This document shows positions 38,020 through 46,384 of a stretch of 64,000 bases of DNA, piece after piece. The notes under the pieces were generated by a model, which was not told the DNA's origin, searched no databases, and saw only the letters and a program-made list of their open reading frames with translations. Each line of letters starts with the position of its first letter. Within the stretch, counting starts at the first letter, position 1. Source of the stretch: Pseudoalteromonas sp. P1-25 (lineage in GTDB: Bacteria; Pseudomonadota; Gammaproteobacteria; Enterobacterales; Alteromonadaceae); the NCBI RefSeq assembly GCF_001401805.1, contig NZ_LKDW01000020.1, forward strand, positions 16,246 through 80,245. The letters run 5' to 3'. Both the position numbers and the translations under genes were made by a program.

Positions 38020-38607
38020 ATGACCAAATTAGATCTTATTTTTCTTTCCCGCTTTTTAATAAACATCTTATCGTTGGCTGTACTTTGTTATGGCTGTTAC
38101 TTTCGGTTTAGTAAAAATGCAGTAGTGGCAGGCTCGTTTATTTTATTTGGCGTAGGCGTTTTTATTATTACCTTTTTACTGCACGGGGTTGATATGTCGA
38201 TGGAGTTTGCCTTTGGCCTATTTGCCGTATTCACCATGCTAAGGTACCGCACAGAGTCTATTTCTATTAAAGAAATGACCTACTTATTCCTTGTTACTGC
38301 CATTGCTTTACTGACCTCTGTAGGGCAAATGAGCCTAATTGAGCTAAGTATTCTTAATGGCATTATTTGCTTAATTGCTTTTTTGATTGACTCAAGCGTA
38401 TTTGTCAAACGCTACGAAGTACAAAGCGTGTGCTACGAGCGAATAGAAAACATAACCCCGCAAAACCAAGCCACACTCATCAACGATTTAAAACAGCGCA
38501 CAGGCCTAAACGTAGTGGCCGTAGATATAGAACACATCGACTTTTTAAGAGACGTAGCGCAACTAAAAGTAAGTTACTTAGCTGAAAAACAAACAAAGGT
38601 AGCCTAA
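38020..38607 (+). CDS. DUF4956 membrane protein
   Basis: 195 residues with about four transmembrane helices (roughly 8-25, 35-55, 85-105 and 108-125) and a cytoplasmic C-terminal domain. The signature AFGLFAVFTMLRYRTESISIKEMTYLF is that of DUF4956. The family is regularly encoded next to VTC-domain proteins and could form the membrane component for polyphosphate handling, but its function is unproven. One-base spacing on both sides indicates tight translational coupling. Confidence 0.88.
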   Translation: MTKLDLIFLSRFLINILSLAVLCYGCYFRFSKNAVVAGSFILFGVGVFIITFLLHGVDMSMEFAFGLFAVFTMLRYRTESISIKEMTYLFLVTAIALLTSVGQMSLIELSILNGIICLIAFLIDSSVFVKRYEVQSVCYERIENITPQNQATLINDLKQRTGLNVVAVDIEHIDFLRDVAQLKVSYLAEKQTKVA

Positions 38608-38608
38608 C

Positions 38609-39700
38609 ATGACCCCTAAACAAACGATTACTTATGCGGCTCTTTCAGCGCTTTGCTTTGTTAGTAACGCAAGTTTTGCCAAAATTAACGACGATATAGA
38701 CCTAAGCGGCTATATCATGCTCGACTACAACAAATTTGATACCGCATTACTAGAGGGGCAATACGACAGCACCAGCTCAGAAAGTACCTCTGAAATACGC
38801 CGCGCACGGCTAAGTTTTAAATCAGACATAAGCAAAGACTGGAAAAGTAAATTTCAGCTTGGCTTTGCTGATGGCGAAACCGAAATAAAAGACGCCTACC
38901 TAGAATACTCTGGCTGGGAATATGCCGATTTAACCATAGGGCAACAAAAAGAAGGTTTTGGCCTAGAAAAACTAACCAGCTCGCGTAAATTATTAATGCT
39001 CGAACGTAGCATGATAAGCGAAGCGTTTTCACCAGGGCGTAGCTTAGGTATTAGCCTTTCGGGAGACATAGCTTCAGTAAATTGGCAATTAGGTTATTAC
39101 AAGCCCGATGAAGACAAAGCAACATCTGCTATTACAGGGCGCGTAGCCTGGGTGCCATGGCAGCAAGATACTAACTTATTACATCTTGGCGTTGCATTTA
39201 GTGAAAGGCAGTACGATGGCAACGAATTTAGAGTGAATGAACCTCTTGAAGTTTATACCGCCGATTCATTAATAGAAGGCGATAAAATTAATGCCGATAA
39301 CCTCTCGCAACAAGGCGTAGAGCTACTATGGCTTAAAGACAGATTTACCATGATGGCCGAGTGGCAACAAGCACAAGTAACCAGTATTGAAAATACAACT
39401 AACGATTACGAAGGCGGCTATTTACAATTTGGTTATCAGCTATCAGGCGGATACCGTAAGTATAAAAACGCAAAACTAGGCGCAAGCTCAGAGCCAGGCT
39501 GGGAAATCACAGGCCGCTACAGCCTACTTAAGCTCAAGCAAGAAAACCAAGACGCAAAAACCTACGCCCTTGGCGTTAACTACACCGTAAACAAAAACAT
39601 AAAATTTATGGCCGACTACATTAAAGCCGACTACTACGAGGCGGGCGGTACTATCACATCGGGTAATGCAATCTCATTAAGGCTGCAATATTCGTTTTAA
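38609..39700 (+). CDS. phosphate-selective porin O/P family outer-membrane protein
   Basis: 363 residues. Signal peptide 1 to about 24 (ending ASFA), then a beta-barrel with the OprO/OprP pattern: EIRRARLSFKSDISKDWKSK, KDAYLEYSGW, IGQQKEGFGLEKLTSSR, MLERSMISEAFSPGRSLG, and a C-terminal RLQYSF ending in phenylalanine. It is probably an outer-membrane channel for phosphate or polyphosphate. It is the last gene of the CotH-VTC-DUF4956 operon and is followed by a terminator. Confidence 0.88.
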   Translation: MTPKQTITYAALSALCFVSNASFAKINDDIDLSGYIMLDYNKFDTALLEGQYDSTSSESTSEIRRARLSFKSDISKDWKSKFQLGFADGETEIKDAYLEYSGWEYADLTIGQQKEGFGLEKLTSSRKLLMLERSMISEAFSPGRSLGISLSGDIASVNWQLGYYKPDEDKATSAITGRVAWVPWQQDTNLLHLGVAFSERQYDGNEFRVNEPLEVYTADSLIEGDKINADNLSQQGVELLWLKDRFTMMAEWQQAQVTSIENTTNDYEGGYLQFGYQLSGGYRKYKNAKLGASSEPGWEITGRYSLLKLKQENQDAKTYALGVNYTVNKNIKFMADYIKADYYEAGGTITSGNAISLRLQYSF

Positions 39701-39737
39701 TGCGTTTAGTGTTTAGTAGGTTGACCTAAAACTATAA

Positions 39738-39779
39738 AGCCCCTGTGTTACACGTTACGTTTAATACAGGGGCTATTTT
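39738..39779 (+). terminator. terminator of the CotH-VTC-DUF4956-porin operon
   Basis: AGCCCCTGT and ACAGGGGCT form a 9-bp stem with a 19-base loop, followed by ATTTTA. Confidence 0.7.
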
Positions 39780-40068
39780 AATAGGGCTGTTATAAACAAT
39801 ATGATTATACACACTCTTTGAAAGTTACTTATCAAGCTGGAACTTACTCCACTAGCTTGAAAGTATTAATTACAGTGAAACTTAGTGAACAAAATATGGG
39901 CCATGGGCTAGTACAGGCCGCTATCGATAAACTAAACTTGCAAACGGCTTTAGGGGCAAAGTAAAAAACTTTTAAAAAAGTGTACTAAGGGCGAACTCGC
40001 TTTGCCTAATGTTAAAAGCAATGCATAGTAAAAATGCTACCCATGCCGAATCACTCTTAATTGCTTTG
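39780..40068. other. intergenic region with a possible gene remnant
   Basis: One plus-strand frame is open from 39785 to a TAA at 39964 (about 59 codons, with an ATG only at 39896). It has no ribosome site and matches no recognised family. It may be a decayed gene. Nothing else is seen. Confidence 0.3.
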
Positions 40069-40950
40069 TTAGCAGCGTTTCAAAATTGGCAATACTTCTG
40101 GTGTTTCAGTATCTAGCATTTCCAAAACGCTTTTAAAGCCATGTATAGGTGACCACCCTAATTTGTCACATGCAGATGATGAATCATATACGCGATCTAA
40201 GCTTTGAGGTAGTTGCCAATCTCTTTGCTTAAATGCCAGCGCGATGTCAGGACATTGACGCTCGATGACAGATGCAGCATCAGTATATAGCGCTTCACAA
40301 TCAGAAAGTTGAAAAGGTGTAGCGCCTGAGATTATAAAACGATTAAAACCACTTAAGCGTTTTTCCACAGAACATAAATGAGCGTTTGCTACATCACGAG
40401 CATCTATGCCACGAGTAAGGCGAAATACTGCCATTAAATCCGCAGGTTCAGGAAAACATCTCGACATTTGCAGCACAGTAACTGGAAGCTGAAACAACTT
40501 TGAAATTTCTTCTAGCTTAGCTTCAGCCGCAATTTTACTTTTATGATAAATCGACTTGGGTTGAGGAGTAACGTCTTCATTAATCCAACCTGCAATACCT
40601 TTAGGTGTTGAAGCATAGCCGTACAATGCAGTAGTGCTGGTAAAAATAAAGTGCTTAATACCTGCTTTTAATCCAGCCAGAGCGAGTTTCTCGGTCGCGT
40701 CTACGTTAATAGACTGAAACGCAGAATCAGGTACTAAACCCACATGGGGAGCGTGAAGAGCCGCTGTATGAATGATGACATCAACATTTTTAAGAGCCCG
40801 TTCAATCAGATCACTATCAAGAATATCACCAATGTAATCGGCTGTTGAGCAAGGCGTTTTATCAATGCCAACCACGTCATGGGTGCGCATTAATTTAATA
40901 TAGATTGCACGCCCGACTCTACCGGCAGAGCCTGTTACTAAAACTCTCAT
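40069..40950 (-). CDS. NAD(P)-dependent epimerase/dehydratase (extended SDR)
   Basis: 293 residues from ATG 40950, preceded by AAGGTG. The N-terminal Rossmann motif GSAGRVGRAI binds the dinucleotide. HTAALHAPHVG, the STTALYGY segment and a YHKSK catalytic tyrosine/lysine pair follow. The C-terminus contains LGWSPIHGF, as in sugar-nucleotide epimerases. The substrate is unknown. The gene stands alone at the edge of a gene-poor stretch. Confidence 0.88.
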   Translation of the reverse strand: MRVLVTGSAGRVGRAIYIKLMRTHDVVGIDKTPCSTADYIGDILDSDLIERALKNVDVIIHTAALHAPHVGLVPDSAFQSINVDATEKLALAGLKAGIKHFIFTSTTALYGYASTPKGIAGWINEDVTPQPKSIYHKSKIAAEAKLEEISKLFQLPVTVLQMSRCFPEPADLMAVFRLTRGIDARDVANAHLCSVEKRLSGFNRFIISGATPFQLSDCEALYTDAASVIERQCPDIALAFKQRDWQLPQSLDRVYDSSSACDKLGWSPIHGFKSVLEMLDTETPEVLPILKRC

Positions 40951-41210
40951 CACCACACCTTACTAATGATTAGCCTCAAAGCAGCTAACAACCTTACTAG
41001 AGAACACTTACCCTATTTTAGCACGAAAACATCCCCATTTAATGAACTTATATCAATGAAAATAGTGTAAGCTATTGTCGGCTATAAATATTATGTCTTC
41101 TGAAGTTTATATAAGCATGTCAAAAAGCGGTAAATTTTCCCTTACTAAGTTAATAACGATTCACCAGAATGACTATACCTCGCCCATAACCGCCCCAAAA
41201 CATTTAAGGT

Positions 41211-41276
41211 AAGTATGAATTTTTAATTTGGAATCTCTATTTAATGCTTTGATTAGTTAAAGCCTAAAAACCAAAT
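41211..41276. repeat. 66-bp stem-loop repeat, copy 1
   Basis: About 90 percent identical to 43526-43590 in the same orientation. The core folds with ATTTGG/CCAAAT at the base and TTTA-TGCTTT/AAAGCC-TAAA inside. Confidence 0.7.
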
Positions 41277-41522
41277 AAAAAACGCAAGCCCCCCTATAAG
41301 GCGAGGCTTTGATAAGTAAGTTTCCAATAGGAGTCTGAATATTTCCCCATTCAATACTGGAATTAAGCTTATTTCTCAATTAACGCTGGAAGGGTTCACC
41401 CGTACGTTACTAGTCACTCAAGTACATTAAAGGTTTAAGGATATAGTTAATTTGATAGGTGTACGCTGGCAAACTTAGTTAGTGCGGCATCAGCAGGCAC
41501 TGGTAAACCTTGATGTATTAAA

Positions 41523-41579
41523 TCAAGATTTGACCCCTTTAACCCTTTTAAGTCAAGATTTGACCCCTTTAACCCTTTT
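41523..41579. repeat. two tandem copies of a 30-bp unit
   Basis: TCAAGATTTGACCCCTTTAA, continuing CCCTTTT, occurs at 41523 and again at 41553. On the minus strand each reads GGGGTCAAATCTTGA, a motif type reminiscent of sequences near RAYT-type transposases in gammaproteobacteria. Confidence 0.65.
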
Positions 41580-41959
41580 CTTACTTTCGCCCAAACTTGA
41601 TCTAAACCCAAATAAAGCGGGGGGGAATTAGTCATACTTTTCCTAACCCCGTCCATCAGAACCTAGCAAGGACTTTAGAAGATTCATGTTCAAAAATGAT
41701 TTTGATCGATCGTCTGCTGATCGCTCTTAGCCAAAGTTCGAATTATTGCTATAAACTGCACTTCCAGTTTAACTCATTTCTGCCCCTTTTCGAGTTAGCA
41801 AACTGCATATTTTGCAAATTGGTTTTGACCCATTACTTGTTTCGTTCGATTTACATCAGGAGTTATTGTATGAGATTAGGCCTAATTTTTTACACGTAAT
41901 ATCTATAAAATTTAGGCCTCATCATTATTTCTATTTTTACTCAGGAATGAACGGTTGAA

Positions 41960-42265
41960 TTAGCCGTTGATCGGGCCTTTATTAATGGTAGTTAATGGTT
42001 GGTTCACGTCAAAAATCACACCGCGGACCTCATCCACGCCCATCTCTTTTAAGCGTGCGCTATGCATTGCTAGGTAAATCTCTGCGCTGTGTTGGTCTTC
42101 AAAAAGGTAAACACCACCAGCCAGTTTTTCGGCTTGATTTTCTGTCCATATTTTCCAGATCATACCTGGTTCATAGTTGATAGATTTTGCTAGGTCAACG
42201 AGTGCGTTCGACATCTCTTCGCCAAATGGGCCGTTAAATTCAAAATCGACTTGTAATAATTTCAT
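41960..42265 (-). CDS. YdhR-family putative monooxygenase
   Basis: 101 residues from ATG 42265, which has GGAG 9-12 bases upstream. Features are MKLLQVDFEFNGPFGEEM, GMIWKIWTEN and GGVYLFEDQHSAEIYLAMH, the dimeric alpha-beta barrel of the YdhR (PF08803) family. The biochemical role is not established. It is divergent from a LysR gene 155 bases away, which probably controls it. Confidence 0.85.
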   Translation of the reverse strand: MKLLQVDFEFNGPFGEEMSNALVDLAKSINYEPGMIWKIWTENQAEKLAGGVYLFEDQHSAEIYLAMHSARLKEMGVDEVRGVIFDVNQPLTTINKGPING

Positions 42266-42420
42266 GGTTATTTCTCCAAACAGATACATGGTATTGCGCT
42301 GAGAGTCATGGTCAAATCGCAAACATAAGAGGCTTGATTGCCAGTTAGGATATATATTACCTGTAAAAAATAGACAAAAAAGTTCATAATATTGCCATTA
42401 ACTGTCAGGATTTTAGACCG

Positions 42421-43311
42421 ATGAGATTAAAAACAACCCTCGATCAATGGCAAACTCTTTATGAGATAGATCGCGCTGGAAGCATTCAGGCTGCGGCATT
42501 GCAACTAAATAAGAGCCATACCACGCTGCTTTATGCGTTGAGAAAATTGGAAGGTCAACTAGGTGTGTCGTTGGTTCAGGTTGAAGGTCGCAGAGCAGTG
42601 TTGTCTGAAGACGGTAAAGCGTTATTGCGCAGGGCTAGCAGCATACTAGAACAAGCGCGAGAACTTGAGCTAATCAGTGCACAGTTAGCAAAGGGGGTTG
42701 AGTCTGAAATAGTGGTCGCAGTTGATCATTTGTGCTGTCTTGAGCGCCTTTATCAACCGATGGTTAATTTTCTAGCTGAAAATAACAGTACATCGATACA
42801 AGTGGTAGAAACTTCGCTATCGAAGACCACTGAAATGGTCTCTCAAGAAGTGGCCGATGTTGCCATTATTAATCTACCCATTACCAATTACCCTGCGGAA
42901 GCCTTTGGTTTTACCATGATGGAGCCCGTTGTGGCGAGCTCACATCCGTTAACTAGGATGACGTCTATATCGCTCAATCAGCTCTCGATGCTACCACAAA
43001 TTGTGGTGAGGGATTTAGGTTCGGTTGAAAAGCTGGGCGAGAAAAAAGATGTGGGTTGGTTGAAGTCGAGTCAGCGTATTACGGTTGATAATTTCGACCA
43101 TGCCTTTAGTGCGGTAGAACAGGGTGTGGGTTATTGCAGGCTGCCAAAGCATATTGTTGATAGCCGAGGTAGTGGGAAACTGGCTATTTTGAATGTGGAA
43201 AATGGCGGTGGTTATCAGGTTCCATTACATCTGACTTTACCTAAAGGGGCAAAAACGGGACAAGCTACAAAACGTTTTTATGAATTGCTTCTAGAGTCGG
43301 TCTCTAGATAA
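42421..43311 (+). CDS. LysR-family transcriptional regulator
   Basis: 296 residues. The N-terminal helix-turn-helix reads WQTLYEIDRAGSIQAAALQL and HTTLLYALRKLEGQLGV, followed by a substrate-binding domain. The divergent YdhR gene is the likely target. The pair lies between two copies of a stem-loop repeat, suggesting a mobile two-gene cassette. Confidence 0.88.
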   Translation: MRLKTTLDQWQTLYEIDRAGSIQAAALQLNKSHTTLLYALRKLEGQLGVSLVQVEGRRAVLSEDGKALLRRASSILEQARELELISAQLAKGVESEIVVAVDHLCCLERLYQPMVNFLAENNSTSIQVVETSLSKTTEMVSQEVADVAIINLPITNYPAEAFGFTMMEPVVASSHPLTRMTSISLNQLSMLPQIVVRDLGSVEKLGEKKDVGWLKSSQRITVDNFDHAFSAVEQGVGYCRLPKHIVDSRGSGKLAILNVENGGGYQVPLHLTLPKGAKTGQATKRFYELLLESVSR

Positions 43312-43852
43312 GTGGTTTTTGTAATACTCTAAATAATCCGTTGTTCTCTAATTTAGTAATGTAACTGACTATTTTTACCCAAAAATGAGTTAGCATCCAT
43401 CTGCTATTCGCTCATAGCCGACTTACTACATATTTAATGTCAGGTAGCTTGACTTTCAGGACACTCCTTTAATATGTGTTACTAGAATAAACCGCTATCC
43501 ATACATTATTAAATCAAAAAAGATAAAGTATAAATTTTCAATTGGAATCTCTATTTAATGCTTTGATTAGGTAAAGCCTAAAAACCAAATTCTATTCCCT
43601 ATCAAGAAAAGCCTATGAGAAAAACCCAAATAAGGAACGCAATACATTACTACAAGCCTTGCCACATATAGCTCTTCATTCCAGATGTGTGACAAACCAT
43701 TCCAAAGTTGAATGAGAAAGAACATATAGCGATCTTTTTTGATCTAAAAACTGCGATTATCCACTTATGTGCAATTTGTCATAAAACTGCAATCAAAATA
43801 GGTGATAATTTAAACTCGAACTGTATTTTTTATAATCTAGAAGTTGAAGTAA
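43312..43852. other. intergenic region with repeat and promoter
   Basis: Contains stem-loop repeat copy 2 (43526-43590) and a TATAAT at 43831-43836 just upstream of the gene at 43853. No gene is seen. Confidence 0.5.
43526..43590. repeat. 65-bp stem-loop repeat, copy 2
   Basis: Direct repeat of 41211-41276. The two copies bracket the YdhR/LysR pair. Confidence 0.7.
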
Positions 43853-44338
43853 ATGAGCACACCAATGACGCAACTCACATTTGCGTTACAGTCTTTTGAA
43901 GATCCTCTCTCTGCGGCGATGGGCCACACAATGGAATACGAGCAGTTAACCTTACAAGCCAGTGCTATGCATGAAATAACGCTGCAATGCGTATTGCCCG
44001 ACGACGCCCACGAAAACGATATTATTTCGTTGAGCGCAACGTATCCCAGTGCCCGTGATGCGCAATACTTTACTGAAAAAGCACTCACTAATGCCGATTT
44101 AGAGTGTGGTTATGTGTATTTAACGTTAAGTAAAATTACCCAAAGTCACTGTTTGGTAATGCAATTAATGCTGCACGGCTTAAACGCCACTTTAAAAAAT
44201 AGTTTGCAGTTTGATATGCAAGTAAATGCGTTTGAGGCAGGTTATAAAAAACAACAGCAGCTTAAAAGCCAAGTTAAGCCTCACGGCGTTAAAAAGTACT
44301 TTCGTAATATGAGCTCAAGTTTATTTTCGTTTTTTTAA
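43853..44338 (+). CDS. conserved hypothetical protein
   Basis: 161 residues, no signal peptide and no transmembrane segment. The middle part is beta-rich, and a basic C-terminal tail ends KKYFRNMSSSLFSFF. No family is recognised. ATG 43853 has only a weak ribosome site; an internal ATG at 43865 is possible. A TATAAT lies 17-22 bases upstream of the ATG. Base composition resembles the core genes that follow rather than the repeat-rich stretch before it. Confidence 0.6.
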   Translation: MSTPMTQLTFALQSFEDPLSAAMGHTMEYEQLTLQASAMHEITLQCVLPDDAHENDIISLSATYPSARDAQYFTEKALTNADLECGYVYLTLSKITQSHCLVMQLMLHGLNATLKNSLQFDMQVNAFEAGYKKQQQLKSQVKPHGVKKYFRNMSSSLFSFF

Positions 44339-44365
44339 TGTATTGATATACGAATTTATAAAAGC

Positions 44366-45571
44366 TTAATCAGCAAAACTCACTTTACCCATAGTCACCC
44401 CAACAATACCCTGCGCAGTGTTATTTAGGTGTTGCAGCTCACCGGCTAGGCATTCGTTTGCTAAAATAGCAAATAATACAGCCTCTTTTGCATCAGGGTT
44501 TATGCCTAAATCATCGGTATTTTTAAACGCTTTTATACTTGGGCACAGCGCATTAAGGTGCGCCATTAATAACGGGTTATGAATACCGCCACCACTTGCG
44601 TACACCACACACTCTTTAGCACTTTGTGTGCATTCATTTAACGCATTTGCAATTACCCTCGCGCTAAACATATTTAAAGTAGCCATTACATCTTCATGGC
44701 TTAAGTGCTGTGTATTTGTTTGCAGCTGAGCAGCATGCAAGTACGCTAAATTAAATACCTCTGGCCCCGTTGTTTTAGGCAGCTCAAGTTTAAAAAAGTC
44801 GTTGCCACACAATGCATTTAATAAGGGTGTATTTACATTTCCGGCTTTGGCTATTTTTGCGTCATCATCAAAGTGCATGCCTTTAAAATGCTGCTGCACG
44901 TACGCATCCATAATGGTGTTACCTGGACCTATGTCGCTACTAAATACGCTATTTGCATCACCGCTTTTAGGTAAAAACGTTAAATTAGCAATACCGCCCA
45001 TGTTTAATAAAATGCGGTTTTCATTGGGGTTTGCAAAAAATAAGTAATCGCCATATACCGCAAGTGGTGCGCCTTCGCCCCCAGCTGCTATATGTTTTTG
45101 CCTAAAATCGCCAATTGTTGTAATGCCGGTGGTAACGGCTATTTGGTCGCTATCGCCAATTTGTAATGTGCCATTAGTAAAGCTTTTATGATTATGCTGC
45201 GACTGAGGGCAGTGGTAAATGGTTTGCCCGTGGCTGGCTATTACATCAATACTTGCCGGATTTACTTGCCAAGTATGTAAGCACTGATTAACTATATCAC
45301 CATGGAGTTTACCTACCCACGGATGCAGTAAAGTTACTAGTTCTAAATTGCACTCTCGTTTGGCAAATACCTGCTTTATTTTAGTTTTATACTCGTTGTT
45401 ATATTCAACGGTAGTAAAATTTAAAACTTCAATTTGCGTATTTATACCTGCGCCCGTTACTTTACACAGTGCTACATCGAGCCCATCTAACGAGGTGCCA
45501 CTCATTAAACCTATAATCAAACGACTTGGTTTTTGGGCACTATTATAAAGGGCGGCTATGTGTGGGTGCAT
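44366..45571 (-). CDS. anmK: anhydro-N-acetylmuramic acid kinase
   Basis: 401 residues. AnmK phosphorylates and opens 1,6-anhydro-MurNAc released during peptidoglycan turnover, giving MurNAc-6-phosphate. The nucleotide-binding loop is GLMSGTSLDGLDVAL near the N-terminus. Further marks are ASHGQTIYH, GDFRQKHIAAGGEGAPL, LNMGGIANLTF, DIGPGNTIMDAY and YASGGGIHNPLLM. It is divergent from a GNAT gene. Confidence 0.97.
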   Translation of the reverse strand: MHPHIAALYNSAQKPSRLIIGLMSGTSLDGLDVALCKVTGAGINTQIEVLNFTTVEYNNEYKTKIKQVFAKRECNLELVTLLHPWVGKLHGDIVNQCLHTWQVNPASIDVIASHGQTIYHCPQSQHNHKSFTNGTLQIGDSDQIAVTTGITTIGDFRQKHIAAGGEGAPLAVYGDYLFFANPNENRILLNMGGIANLTFLPKSGDANSVFSSDIGPGNTIMDAYVQQHFKGMHFDDDAKIAKAGNVNTPLLNALCGNDFFKLELPKTTGPEVFNLAYLHAAQLQTNTQHLSHEDVMATLNMFSARVIANALNECTQSAKECVVYASGGGIHNPLLMAHLNALCPSIKAFKNTDDLGINPDAKEAVLFAILANECLAGELQHLNNTAQGIVGVTMGKVSFAD

Positions 45572-45718
45572 AAAGGTATCTTAAACAGGTGTCATATTTT
45601 GCTTATATTAGAGTACTTTAAAACAAAGTTATAGGCGTAAACAGTTAATCTTTGTGATTGTGCAATCTCTAATTGCTTGCTAAGTTGCCCCGTATACACC
45701 ACACACTTAATTAAAACA

Positions 45719-46207
45719 ATGATCACCCTAAGAGACTTTAAACAACAAGACGCACCACACATTATTAAAACCTTAAACGATGAACAGGTTACGCGTTTTC
45801 TATCCTCTAAAATTCCGTTTCCGTATACGCAGGCCGATGCCGATTGGTGGATAAACCAAGGCGCTAAAAATGGGATTATTAAAGCAATTATTGTAAATGA
45901 GCAATTTGCAGGATGCATTGGCATAACGCCAGGAGAGTTTGAATATAGCCGCAGTGGCGAAATAGGCTATTGGCTTAATAATCACTTTTGGGGGCAAGGA
46001 ATAATAACTCACGCAATTACACAAATTTGCGATGAGGCCTTTAAAAACTCAAATCTAAACCGTATTTTTGGCGCTGTGTTTGCTGGTAATACTGGCTCTA
46101 TAAAGGCATTGACTAAATGCGGCTTTGAAGCCGAGGCCATACTTAAACAAGCCATTTATAAAGATGGTGTATTTTACGATAGCCATATTTTTAGCAAACT
46201 AAAATAA
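45719..46207 (+). CDS. GNAT acetyltransferase (RimJ/RimL-like)
   Basis: 162 residues from ATG 45719 (MITLRDFKQQDAPHIIKTLND). The acetyl-CoA binding loop is seen in GEIGYWLNNHFWGQGIITHA and the end of the fold in NTGSIKALTKCGFEAEA. The family acetylates N-terminal or side-chain amines of diverse substrates. The specific substrate is unknown. An upstream TTG extends the frame but overlaps the anmK promoter region. Confidence 0.85.
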   Translation: MITLRDFKQQDAPHIIKTLNDEQVTRFLSSKIPFPYTQADADWWINQGAKNGIIKAIIVNEQFAGCIGITPGEFEYSRSGEIGYWLNNHFWGQGIITHAITQICDEAFKNSNLNRIFGAVFAGNTGSIKALTKCGFEAEAILKQAIYKDGVFYDSHIFSKLK

Positions 46208-46274
46208 ACCATTTAGAATAAATACTCTGTAAAGGTTGAATTACCAGCCCCCCGCCCAAAACTCCTGTTATAAG

Positions 46275-46288
46275 GTACAAATTTGTAC
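46275..46288. promoter_or_regulatory. 14-bp palindromic operator upstream of curA-gst
   Basis: GTACAAATTTGTAC is a perfect palindrome lying just upstream of a TATACT -10 element (46294-46299). A dimeric repressor bound there would cover the promoter spacer. Confidence 0.5.
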
Positions 46289-46384
46289 ATACATATACTG
46301 CTTAGCGCGCATTATTGTTTATGCCAATTAGGTTATTAAACGCATAAACACTCGTTAAGTAGGTTAACCCAAAAGGAGATTTTT

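Larger units (their letters stand above)
40951..41959. other. 1-kb gene-poor accessory stretch
   Basis: No convincing gene. It contains a short ATG frame at 41092-41211 (39 codons, no family recognised), a stem-loop repeat at 41211-41276 and a 30-bp-period tandem repeat at 41523-41579. A 69-codon minus-strand frame at 41447-41656 simply translates the tandem repeat and is not considered real. Confidence 0.5.

Noticed and set aside
41447..41656. 69-codon minus-strand frame
   Set aside because: It is the translation of the 30-bp tandem repeat and flanks, has no ribosome site and no recognised family.
41696..41899. 67-codon plus-strand frame
   Set aside because: Cysteine- and leucine-rich translation of AT-rich DNA, with no ribosome site and no family.
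41211..43590. Integron cassette with attC sites
   Set aside because: The flanking repeats form hairpins, but the required core motifs are absent, the genes are divergent and no integrase is seen.
43708..43899. 63-codon frame starting with TTG
   Set aside because: Overlaps the start of the gene at 43853 in another frame and has no ATG or ribosome site.
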